Assembly (NCBI RefSeq): GCF_016906535.1
Contig: NC_057379.1
Coordinates: forward strand, 1,860,001 to 1,924,000
DNA length: 64,000 bases
DNA from: Rhizoctonia solani
Taxonomy: Eukaryota; Basidiomycota; Agaricomycetes; Cantharellales; Ceratobasidiaceae
Reading direction: 5' to 3'
The notes beneath the pieces are model-generated. The model was not told where the DNA came from. It was given only the letters and a program-made list of their open reading frames with translations, and did not search any database. Position numbers and translations under genes: made by a program. Positions 51,225 to 60,520 of this stretch are shown piece by piece (position 1 is the stretch's first letter; the number at the start of each line of letters is the position of its first letter).

Positions 51225-54040
51225 TCAAGCATGTTCCGGAATGTCTATGGTCACAGTAGAACCTGACATTCCTTCCACAGGCAGGTCAACGCTCACCGCC
51301 CACTCACTACTGCCGGATCCCGCCGAGCGCCGTACGTGCGAACAGTGGTGGCCAATACACCCTTCCCAGCTTCGATGAGAATGACGCCTTCTGGCCCCGG
51401 TCCGAGTAACTTTGATGTTTACTTTACTGAGGGTTTGGGTAGGATCGGCGACGCTTATACTACCCTTTGAATGAGGCCCGTCCTCGAACCGTAGTATGAA
51501 CATGACACTCTGATCCACTTCAACCTTGATTCCCAGATCCTTGACCTCGACAAAACCACCGGCAGATGCCCAAAAAGCAGCACCCAGAACTTTCTTGCAT
51601 GCGCTAAGTGCCGCGCTGACCGTGTCAGAGTTGATGATAGTCCGAGGCTGGAGTCTGCGCGCTTTGTCTTCGAAATCCGAGCTGCTGGAGGTGGCCGGGA
51701 AGATGGAATACTGCATAGGGGAATAGCCGCCTGGCCCGGTGTTGGGTGCGTCGGGTGTGGGGTTTAACCTTAGCTTTTCGTGGACGAGCCAGGCTGCAAA
51801 CATATCGACCGTGGATGCAGGTTGAAGACTTGTTCCTAGCTGGCTCCAATCGTTCCTCCTCGTCTGAAGGCTGACCGAGACTCGAGACGGGCGGTTGCCA
51901 CTCTTGGGGAAGGTATAGCCAGTTCCTCCGTGCCAAAGGGACTTGACGGAAGTGAAGTTCCCACCGGAAGACGTCAAAGCACCATCAACGTATACATCAC
52001 CAGAGCGTAGTCGTTGGTCGAGGACAGAAAAGACAGGAGCGGTCGAATTCGGGCTGGATTGATTGACTTTCGAAACAAGTACGTGCTGGACATTCTCGGG
52101 GAAGAAGAACCAAGCCTTGTTGAAAGTGAATGTTTTGGAAATCGGGTTCACGTAGCGCATAGCTGCCATGCCTACATCTCCGGCTTGGACTCCTCCAGCA
52201 TATGAGTCGACTCCAGCCTGTCTAACCGTAGCACATTGGAGCGGAGTAGAACCGTAGTCGGTGGTGATACCGGGAGCGAGATTCCAGTCAAGCGCGCCAA
52301 ACATGTCCTCATATTCGGCCCCGGTAGAAAGAGAATAAATTACGCCATCAGACAAATGGAAGCCGAACGGATTTTCGGCGTTGGTGCACTGTGAAGTAAA
52401 GCTGCGGGTGGAAAGCATCTTGAGAGTGGTTACGGTTTGCTTCGTCCGATGAACCTGAAGGCCCGGCAAGTTTCATCAGACCGGGTCTCCGCACAGATAA
52501 ACTGGCCACTTGCCATATAGTCAGAGTTCCAAAACATCCGGTTCCCGACCAGTCCGCCCGAATTGGCGGAGGAATCGTCTGTTCCACTGAGACTTGAGGC
52601 AAAATCAATAAGATCTGCCTGATCCCAGGCCACCCCGAGCTCTTCAATCTCTGTGAGATTCATTTGTATGTTCGCCGAGGCTCGACTAAAGGCCCAGTCA
52701 ATACGGTGACTGAATGCGAACGCCGTGCTTACAGTATGTCAGCGACAGGGTATGAGATAAATCGGCCTATGACAGTCTTTGAGAAACTTAGCAAAACTGC
52801 TTCTGAGAAGCCTTTAGTACTCACATAATCCCAATGGACGACCTTTTTCACAATGTTGGTGAACGTCATCCATCTAGAGCCAGCCAAGTGGAACCCGAAC
52901 GTGTCTTGGACTGTCCGGTTCGCTTGAAATTGGGTCCCAAGAGACTGAAGTTCGAGTTCAATCAGCGAGTTAGAGCTGGAATAGGTGTCAGAACTAAATA
53001 AACACGCCAAATTCAGTCACATACAAATCTTTTCCGTAATTGCCTAACGATAAATGAGCATGAGAAGTTGAGTGAAAGAGTGAGCAGAAACATACCGTCG
53101 TATATGATCCCTTGCTGCTGATGAAATGAGCCATCGGGTTTGATGCCATCAATGCCATTTCCAGGTCGAACAACCGCTTCTCCGTGCACTCGAAGATAGG
53201 CATCGGCAATTCTTGTAGCATTTCCGGTTCGGTTATTCTCCAGCAAACCTGCCAAAACTCCGACTACGGCTATGTCCATGACATTCGCACCACCGAGGTA
53301 TCTCGGCCGCAATTCACGATAAAATGGTGAGTAAGCACGGGCGGTAATATGAGTGCAATTGCCGAGCTCAGATTCCGTAAGATCGGATCGAAGGAGCGCG
53401 CAAGCTTTTCCAGCGCGTGTCGGGACCTGGAGAACGTTACTTCGGGCAAATCAGTACATCACTCAATACCGAAGCCTGTGGGGTATTGCTCACCTAAACC
53501 AATTCGGACCCCAAAGCCCGGGAGTACCACATGGGCAATTGCTGGTAGGGAAAAATTCGCGGTCCATGCAAGTACCATCTCCGATCGTACTCATCTCGTT
53601 AGCGAACCAGAATTCCATAGCCAAGCGGATGGCAGACCGAAGTGAGGGATCGCCTTTGTACTCGGGAATCTTGCCGCTGTACGCCGTTGCCATTTCCACG
53701 ATCCGTGTCCAGTGATCTCCAGCAGGCCAACTTGCGCGTCGAGCGGTACATCCGGAGGCATAGTTCACATCTGCCCACGTCCCATTCGGTTGAAGTGAGC
53801 TGATGCTGGCAAGCAAAAAAAAAAGGTAGATAAGTTTAATGGTATATACTTCAGAGAAGACCCAGAAACTTACTATCCGCCAATATTAGTCTGGCTCAAG
53901 TCGGTGGTACTGATGATATAGTTGAACTGTCGGTTGTAGATAGTGTCGACATCGTTCGCGCTTACTAGCACAACTTGAGATAGCAGCGTTACTCCAAGCA
54001 GCGTTACAGCCGCGGATGCGGCGGTTGCAAACGGACGCAT
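51225..54040 (-). CDS. Secreted polysaccharide lyase family 8 protein, copy 2 (about 812 aa, active-site His replaced)
   Basis: Eight exons on the minus strand: 53874-54040, 53494-53805, 53096-53439, 53025-53043 (19 nt), 52825-52975, 52733-52776, 52514-52685 and 51225-52454. Exons 2-6 have exactly the same lengths as in copy 1 (312, 344, 19, 151, 44 nt). A clear signal peptide starts at the ATG at 54040 (AVTLLGVTLLSQVVLVSA). An in-frame ATG 26 codons upstream would bury it. Motifs: CGTPGLWGPNWF, DGSFHQQQGIIYDGNYG, IGRFISYP. The residue aligned with the catalytic His of copy 1 is Gln (about 268). A His sits two places earlier. Intron 7 uses a GC donor (ATG|GCAAGT). It may be a lyase with changed or lost activity, possibly still carbohydrate-binding. 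Confidence 0.9.
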
Positions 54041-54429
54041 AAGGAACGAAGACAAAGCAAAGTAAGGTGGGAACAAAGGAGCGTTATTAGGCTCAACAGA
54101 GCCGTGGTGAGAGCGCAATTACTTCCCACCACACTAGCCAACAGTGCGACATTTATAAGTTCCTGACGACTCCGGATCTACATTGAATTCAAACTCCTAC
54201 CAGTCACAGAACTTAGCCAAGACGGCCTCAAAGTCATAAACTGCTCGTTTCAGGCACGTTTGCCATCGATTTAGCGTCCAGATCTTTGCTTCCTTCTGAC
54301 GTTCAGCCTACATTCAATTTGCTTCTGAATCGTCGAGCTTACCTCAGCATGTGATCTTGAAAGGCAGGCTTTAAAAACCCTGTATGTAGGCTGTCGATCC
54401 TTATAGGCTCCAAGTTCACAAGACTAATA
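54041..54429. other. Intergenic upstream of PL8 copy 2
   Basis: Promoter region of PL8 copy 2, ending at the TA target site of the pogo-like element (54428-54429). Nothing else seen. Confidence 0.5.
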
Positions 54430-56510
54430 CAGTCGTCTCTCCTTCCATGCTCTCTTGATCCATGCTCGTGTTTCGGTTTTTTGATGACAGATTGGCGTAG
54501 GATTTCATATGAACGCTTTCCACTAGTTTCTGTGCACAGCCACCTGCTTCACCAGCCGTAGAGCCGGCCCGCATATATCCCCGTAGTCACTTCTGTAAAA
54601 TGCACACAGCCCGCTCCAGCTCACTTAGTACTTCCATATGAACTCGTAGCTCGGCTAAAAGGAAAATTAGCAGAGCAGACAGGTACAAACCAATCACATT
54701 TTGGCCTTGAACGTTGAATCATCCCGATGGGAACCCAAGCAAGCTCATCGGGATATGTACGCAGTGCTAAGCAGGTATTTAAATCAGGTTTCTTGAGGCA
54801 TAAGCCTTATCTCTACTTCACTCACTCATTACTCTCGCGTACTTGCCCTCGTTTTGTCTCTTTTTGTCGCTCTTTTTATCGCTCTTTTATTGTTCTATTT
54901 CACTAAACTCTAACAGTAAGCCAACAGCCCTTTCATTTAACATCTGTGCTAAAATTTCGAACAGATGGCTATGTCTCAAGCCCCTGCTGCAGTAGGGTCG
55001 CCTCGCCACCGCCTTACATTCAGCCAACAGCTCAAGGTGGTTGATATCTACCATCGATACAAGTCTTTGGGGCCCGCCGAAGTCCTCTCCCGCGTGCGGA
55101 GGGCTGGTTTCACTACAACGTGTATGCAGACCATCAACCGATACGTCCGTCAAGAGGCCTTGATACGTGAGTTTGTAGCCCAACACGAAGGCCATTCAAA
55201 ACGCATGGCCCGCTCAAACATTAGTGTCCCGGAAGTAGAGCGGTTGCTCTGGACCTGGATCGAGGACATGGAGCGTCGCAATCTTCGTATGAACGGCGAG
55301 ATGATCAAGGCAAAGGCTCGTCGGACTGCAATCGAGATTGGCATCCCACCGCACGAAATGATTGAATTTTCCGAGGGCTGGCTTACCGGGTTTAAGCGGC
55401 GCTACGGGATCAAGGAGCGGGTCTTTCATGGTGAAGCAGCATCGGCTCCCCTTGAACTCATTGAGCCTGCTCGGAAAACTCTTCAAGATGCAATCCGCCA
55501 CTTTCGCCTTCAGTACGTCCTTAACGTCGACGAGACTGCTCACAACAGCTGTCAAGTCCGTAATCGGGGGCTGGCGTCTAGACAATTATCTGGGGTTAAG
55601 CTTGATAAAACTCGGCTGACCGTTGTCCTTGCTACTAGCGCGGCTGGTGGAAAGCTTCCTCCCCTCATTATTGGTCATGCTGCTCGACCTCGCGCGTTCA
55701 CGCATGGTACCCCGGCGCAATATAACTTTTGGTACGAGCATAACAAGAAGGCTTGGATGACAGGCGAAATTTGGGAAAAGTGAGTGCTTTGAAGAAGCAG
55801 AACACCTGTTTTAAATTTACTGTTTTGCATTACCTTTTAGATATCTCATTGCAATTGACAACATGGCAAGGCGTGATGGATACCATCTACTACTAATCTG
55901 CGACAACGCAAGCTCTCACAAGTACAATCCCAATTGCTACTCAAACTTGACAGTTGCATACCTGCCTCCTAACCTCACATCGCATATCCAACCAATGGAT
56001 GCAGGAATCATCAAGAGCTTCAAAGGAAACTATCGCAAATTGTTGACTGAGCGCGCACTCGACCTTGAGATGCAAGGTGTAGACAATCCATACAAGGTAA
56101 ACCAGCTCCAGTCAATGCGCATGATTGACCGCGCATGGAGCGAAGTTTTGGAGACCACAATCCGGAACTGCTGGCGCCATACTGGAATCCTACCTGAAGA
56201 TAATTACGAGGAGGAACTACAGGCTATGTTTATTCAAGCTAGGCTCTAGACTCAAGTGTTTTGTTTTTGTTTTGTTTTTTATTATTTTTTGCTCCTTTTA
56301 CATCTTGGCTTTTATTTTAATCAAGCTACTTTGATCAATTTATTCACGCGTTTGCCACTGTCGCTTTGTTGGTGTATGCATCAGTGCTATCCAAAAGCGC
56401 GAAAGCAATTGATTACTAAGTAGATGACAAAGCTGAAAGCAGCCCCACAATCCCCTGAAAATACCCTGTTGATGGGAGCCCATCAACGAGCATGGAACGA
56501 GAGACGACTG
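54430..56510 (+). mobile_element. Pogo-like DNA transposon, complete, TA target duplication
   Basis: A 2081-bp element. The left end CAGTCGTCTCTCCTTCCATG and the inverted right end (CAGTCGTCTCTCGTTCCATG when read from the right) match over about 23 bp with one mismatch. Both ends are bordered by TA (54428-54429 and 56511-56512), the usual target duplication of Tc1/mariner/pogo elements. One transposase gene fills the inside. Ends and gene both look intact, so the insertion may be recent. Confidence 0.9.
54965..56249 (+). CDS. Pogo/Tigger-type transposase (about 407 aa)
   Basis: Two exons, 54965-55779 and 55841-56249, with a GT..AG intron of 61 bp. The N-terminal part has a helix-turn-helix (LTFSQQLKVVDIYHRYKSLG), then a CENP-B-type helix-turn-helix (EVERLLWTWIEDMERRNLRM ... 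FSEGWLTGFKRRYGI). The DDE-1 domain carries the acidic residues in NVDET (about 188), ICDNASSH (about 293) and QPMDAGII (about 325). It catalyses cut-and-paste transposition at the TIRs of the surrounding element. No stop or shift is seen and all three catalytic Asp are present, so it may be active. In this subfamily the second and third Asp are about 30 residues apart, as here. Confidence 0.9.
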
Positions 56511-56571
56511 TACACGGTTTGATGTTCATTCCGTTCAGCTTGGCATTGTGCCACGGCGAGTTTCGAACGTA

Positions 56572-56895
56572 AAGCTGACGACAGCGATCGACCATGACCC
56601 AACCCGCGGATGCAAGCTTTTAGCGTAGCGCCGAGGCCAAAATGTCAATAAATGCGCATTTTCTCACCAACCAGACCGAAATCGTAAAAAAAAAGTCAGC
56701 CAAGTTGTGCGAAATTGGCGTGCAAGTCCGATTATGTAGTTAGATTTTTGTCTACTTAGCTATACACGACGGTATTTCCAGAAGACCACCCACCTTGGTG
56801 GTGTACACGTGATGAGAAACTGCTGCTGGTGCCTCGCAACGACTCGGGACAGCTTCGCAACGGCTCCATTAGCTCAGCTGCGGAGTCCGGGGTCC
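56572..56895 (+). repeat. Left 324-bp TIR of the Tc1/mariner-like element
   Basis: Begins AAGCTGACGACAGC and matches the inverted sequence ending at 60505. Similarity stops sharply at GGGGTCC. Confidence 0.9.
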
Positions 56896-57830
56896 GTGTC
56901 TATTCGTGCATATATGACTTACATCCTGCACAACCGTTAAATAGACATTTCAGCCGTTGAGTATAATATTATCTATGTACATGTACATATCCGCGTGCAA
57001 TCCCTTCTGTGGGGATGTGATTTGGTGTTGTCCTATGGCTGCGGAACTGCTTTGTTGCCCATTTAATTGCTTCCAAGCCAGTTTGCCCACTTGCATATGC
57101 ATAGACAAAGCGCTGTGAACGTGCTGCAAACCTAGAACATTGCTATTTGGTGACTAAATATGTTCAAATTGTTCCAGTCACTTACTTTTGTATTGTTTTG
57201 AGTGGAATTGAGTTGATTGCATCAAGAATGTACTGAATCATTACCATCTCCTGGTTAGTTGGTGGCATTTTTTGATACTTTTCTTTTGCATATCCCCAAC
57301 ACTGCTCTATTGGGTTCAATTTGCAGTGATATTTTGGTAAGAATATAACTCAAGTGCCAAGTTTGCAAGCCGCCTCTTCAAGAGTCAAGTCACGTGACTC
57401 AAAGTTGGGTTGGTTGAGCAGCGCTTGCCAACAACAACAGTTGGTCCTCCTGGGTTTGCACTTGAAGCCGGGGCACTCAGCCCTTTTCTCTGCTATTTTG
57501 TGAAGTCCCTGCTTGCGCAATATTTGTGCCATCCCCTTGAACCACCCTCTCCAATTTGCTGGCTTGTGATCATTGGGCCAATAAAATGACTGTGCCGTCC
57601 CATCTGGCAATTGCCCGGGCTCCATTCAAGGTGGAGTGACTCTCTGGGAGGTACCGTTTGACCCCTTGACTGTGTATGGATGGGGGAAGTACTCTACTTC
57701 CCCTTTAGGCATTGTGCGTGCCAAAATTGCATCCTCCGGGTGCTTTGTGTGGGATGGTGCATTGTCATAGACAAATATGTGAGCATATTTGGGAAATGCC
57801 TCCTGGACAATTCTAATGGCATTTTCTAGC

Positions 57831-58003
57831 TGTCCTGGACACGGTCACATGACCAGTACAAGTGGTTGCATGCTGGCCCAAGCCCAAATTTGGGGGGTAG
57901 CAGGTGTAATCATGGGTTGTCAGCAGAGGAATAATAGGGCTCTATGGCTTAGTGGTCAAGCTGGTTCAATTCCGGCTAGTTCTATTTTCCTCTGTTTATG
58001 ACA
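57831..58003 (+). mobile_element. 173-bp TG..CA element with tRNA-like unit, copy 1
   Basis: Begins TGTCCTGGACACGGTCACAT and ends TTTATGACA. It is bordered by a perfect 5-bp target duplication CTAGC (57826-57830 and 58004-58008). TG..CA ends plus 5-bp duplications are the signature of LTR-retrotransposon insertion, so this could be a solo LTR or a miniature LTR element. Inside lies a tRNA-like unit with A box TGGCTTAGTGG (57945-57955) and B box GGTTCAATTCC (57963-57973). It interrupts the transposase frame. It is almost identical to the copy at 59538-59710, with one difference noticed, at 57974 (G here, A there). Confidence 0.88.
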
Positions 58004-58262
58004 CTAGCTGTTCAACAACCTGGGCACAAGTGAAATACCCATTGTGGTTGATACCCGGTCTCAAAATGACCCTGGCGGATTTGCTGATTACAAAAGTAAG
58101 CTCTTTTCTGATGCTGTAATTGCAAACCAAGAGGACAACTCACCTGTTGTTTCCTTGTAACCATCCTAACTGAGCTGAGACAAAATCTGCAATCATAATT
58201 GTGCTCCCCTCCCCCTTTTTGAATGGTGTGGGATGCTTGTTAGCACCAACCCAACTGTTGTA

Positions 58263-58813
58263 CACCAACTGTAAGGTTGGGTACTTGCTAGTTGGCGGGC
58301 GCTTACGGCCGTACTACTACTGACAAGGTGTATCTAACTATCTAACAAGGCTATACTAATGCCACGTAAGGTGGTCTTCTACTAACTACTGGGGACGGTG
58401 GGGCCTTAGGCCTGGGAGGTGTGGTGAGCGCAATAAAGGTGTTAACTTCTGAACTACTGGGGGGGGGCCGGCTACTTAGCTGGCTGAAGGTCCTCCTCAA
58501 TGGTATGAGACAAGGTAAAATTGACTTGGTGTTTCCAGTCAATTTTCCTGCTGTATATATAGACAAAGCGCACTATCTACATGGTCTGTGCTTGTGAGAG
58601 AAAGAAGTGCAGAAGGCAAATGAGAAGCATGCTGCGGGCTGCGCAGAAGCGTGGATTACTTCTAAGCGCCCTTGGCACGGCATCTTGGCGCGGCATCTTG
58701 GCATAATAAGCGCCGAGATCACGTGATTGAAAAAGTAAAGATAAAGAGTCCGTAAAAAATACTAAAAATAATAGAAAAATTAGACGAATCCAATGGTATA
58801 ATTCTTGAGGGTG
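58263..58813. mobile_element. 551-bp TA-flanked insertion in the transposase
   Basis: Bordered by TA at 58261-58262 and 58814-58815, with CACC..GGTG ends. Removing it with one TA joins the minus-strand frame exactly (VHWCY then NSWVGANKH). The inside has no coding capacity. It is probably a small non-autonomous DNA element; its inverted ends are very short, so the family is unclear. Confidence 0.65.
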
Positions 58814-59537
58814 TAACACCAATGCACAAGCCAACGGTCATTGGCAAAGAAGACTGATTTGTCATGAAACCACACAATTGTTGGCTTCTCTCCTGGGTGC
58901 AGCAGGATAGGATGTTGGGGATCCAATGTGCCTTTCTTGTTGTATACTCCGGTGAGTTGTTCAATATCCTGCATGAATGGAACATAGGTTTTTTGGCAAT
59001 AGTCAACCACATTGGCTTGTTTGTGTCCATCAAAATACTGCCCCTTGGGCTCCTTCTGCCAACGGAAACCCCTGTATTTGGACATCCAATGCTGCGCTGT
59101 GCGTAGACTGATTGGTTTTGAGACACCTAGGCAAGTTTGAGTCTCTGTATCTGAAAAGAAATTGACAATGGCTTTGGCACAGGCTTGCTTCCCAACCTCT
59201 TGAAGATGGGCTTTAATTTCATGCCCAATGTCCTCATCCCCCAATAGGGGGACATTCCACCACCCATGTTTAAAATATGGTAAGTCTCCAGTTGCAATGA
59301 GTTGTTGGATCCACCTTTGAATTGATTGTGCATATGTTGGTGTTCTGCATTGACCCCGTGCTGCAATCAGGGACTCAACCATGAACCCCTTGGTGTCTGG
59401 ACAAAGATAATTGACAAGACAGGCTTTTATTGCAGCAAACCTGTCTTGAGTGGTTTGGTCAAGCTGGTGGTACATGTAGCCACCTCCTGGTTGGGGGGTC
59501 CAGATTGCATCAGAGACTTTTTCAAGTGCGTTCTTTG

Positions 59538-59710
59538 TGTCCTGGACACGGTCACATGACCAGTACAAGTGGTTGCATGCTGGCCCAAGCCCAAATTTGG
59601 GGGGTAGCAGGTGTAATCATGGGTTGTCAGCAGAGGAATAATAGGGCTCTATGGCTTAGTGGTCAAGCTGGTTCAATTCCAGCTAGTTCTATTTTCCTCT
59701 GTTTATGACA
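59538..59710 (+). mobile_element. 173-bp TG..CA element with tRNA-like unit, copy 2
   Basis: Same length and sequence as copy 1 apart from one noticed base. Perfect 5-bp target duplication CTTTG (59533-59537 and 59711-59715). A box at 59652-59662, B box at 59670-59680, T-arm-like hairpin GCTGG-TTCAATT-CCAGC at 59667-59683, then a T4 run (59692-59695) that could stop Pol III. Also inserted in the transposase gene. Confidence 0.88.
59645..59695 (+). ncRNA. tRNA-like Pol III unit lacking the anticodon arm (in 173-bp element, copy 2)
   Basis: The sequence AGGGCTCTATGGCTTAGTGG is followed by TCAA and a perfect T arm (stem GCTGG/CCAGC, loop TTCAATT), then TAGTTCT and TTTT. The outer ends can form a six- or seven-pair acceptor-like stem with G-T pairs. 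There is no room for an anticodon arm. Both internal Pol III boxes match consensus. Whether it is transcribed is unknown. The same unit lies in copy 1 at about 57938-57988. Confidence 0.5.
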
Positions 59711-60181
59711 CTTTGCCTCTTGGATTGTTGGCGGTCAATTAATGGCTGAGCTTTCTGGTTCCATGTCTAGGGTGGGTGGGCTACTTGATATTTGGAGAAT
59801 CACGGTTTGAAAAGTAGTGGCCATTCCACTCCTGCTTCCAATGGCTGCCAGAGGCTCCTCCAATGATTGTCCTAGGAATTATGGTGAGTTTAGCACATCC
59901 AAATATTGTATCCTGTTTCATGGTCATACTTGGCCAAACTGTACTAATATTCCCATGGTTTAGTGTTTCTGTTGACTGGTTGTCTGGTGGGGTAAGTTCA
60001 GGTGAGTCTTGGCTCTGGCTTTTTATACGCCTCAAATACTGTGTATGGCAATTAGCTATCATGAATTAATGAATAATAGAACCCTACATACCTCTTCATG
60101 AGCTTTCTTTGCTGCCAGACGGAGCTTTATCTTTTTGTTACTGACGTGCATGTTAGAGAGATGCCAAATGTGGCGCAAAAT

Positions 60182-60505
60182 GGACCCCGGACTCTGCAGC
60201 TGAGCTAATGGAGCCGTTGCAAAGCTGTCCCGAGTTGTTGTGAGGCACCAGCAGCAGTTTCTCATCATGTGTACACCACCAAGGTGGGTGGTCTTCTGGA
60301 AATACCATCGTGTATAGCTAAGTAGACAAAAATCTAACTACATAATTGGACTTGCACGCCAATTTTGCACAACCTGGCTGACTTTTTTTTTACAATTTCG
60401 GTCTGGTTGGTGAGAAAATGCGCATTTATTGACATTTTGGCCTTGGCGCTACGCTAAAAGCTTGCATCCGCGGGTTGGGTCATGGTCAATTGCTGTCGTC
60501 AGCTT
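60182..60505 (-). repeat. Right 324-bp TIR of the Tc1/mariner-like element
   Basis: Inverted counterpart of 56572-56895. Same length with scattered substitutions. Confidence 0.9.
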
Positions 60506-60520
60506 TATGGAAAAACCTTA

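Larger units (their letters stand above)
57250..60062 (-). pseudogene. Broken Tc1/mariner-type transposase gene
   Basis: Pieces in order on the minus strand: a possible N-terminus (about 60062-59781), a long segment (59532-58816) that ends in the first catalytic motif VWFHDKSVFFANDRWLVHW, then GANKHPTPFKKGEGSTIMIADF (about 58255-58160), a likely intron (58095-58154), VVEQLENAI (about 58020), VYDNAPSHTKHPEDAI (second Asp, about 57770), and LNPIEQCWGYAKEKY (Glu, about 57310). The D, D, E motifs with DNAPSH and NPIE are those of the IS630-Tc1-mariner superfamily. Three insertions split it; taking each out together with one target copy restores the frame across the join. TGA codons stand in frame near 57624, 57348 and 59735. 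Not functional as it stands. Confidence 0.8.
56572..60505 (-). mobile_element. Tc1/mariner-like transposon with 324-bp TIRs, inactivated by nested insertions
   Basis: A 3934-bp element bordered by TA on both sides (56570-56571 and 60506-60507). Terminal inverted repeats are 56572-56895 and 60182-60505, equal in length (324 bp) and roughly 90% alike by eye. The inside encodes a minus-strand DDE transposase whose reading frame is interrupted by three later insertions (57831-58003, 58263-58813, 59538-59710) and by at least three in-frame TGA codons. TIRs this long are unusual for the superfamily. Confidence 0.88.

Noticed and set aside
57831..59710. The 173-bp elements as introners (mobile introns)
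   Set aside because: GT..AG splicing at the junctions would leave the transposase one base short in both cases; kept only as a low-interest observation.
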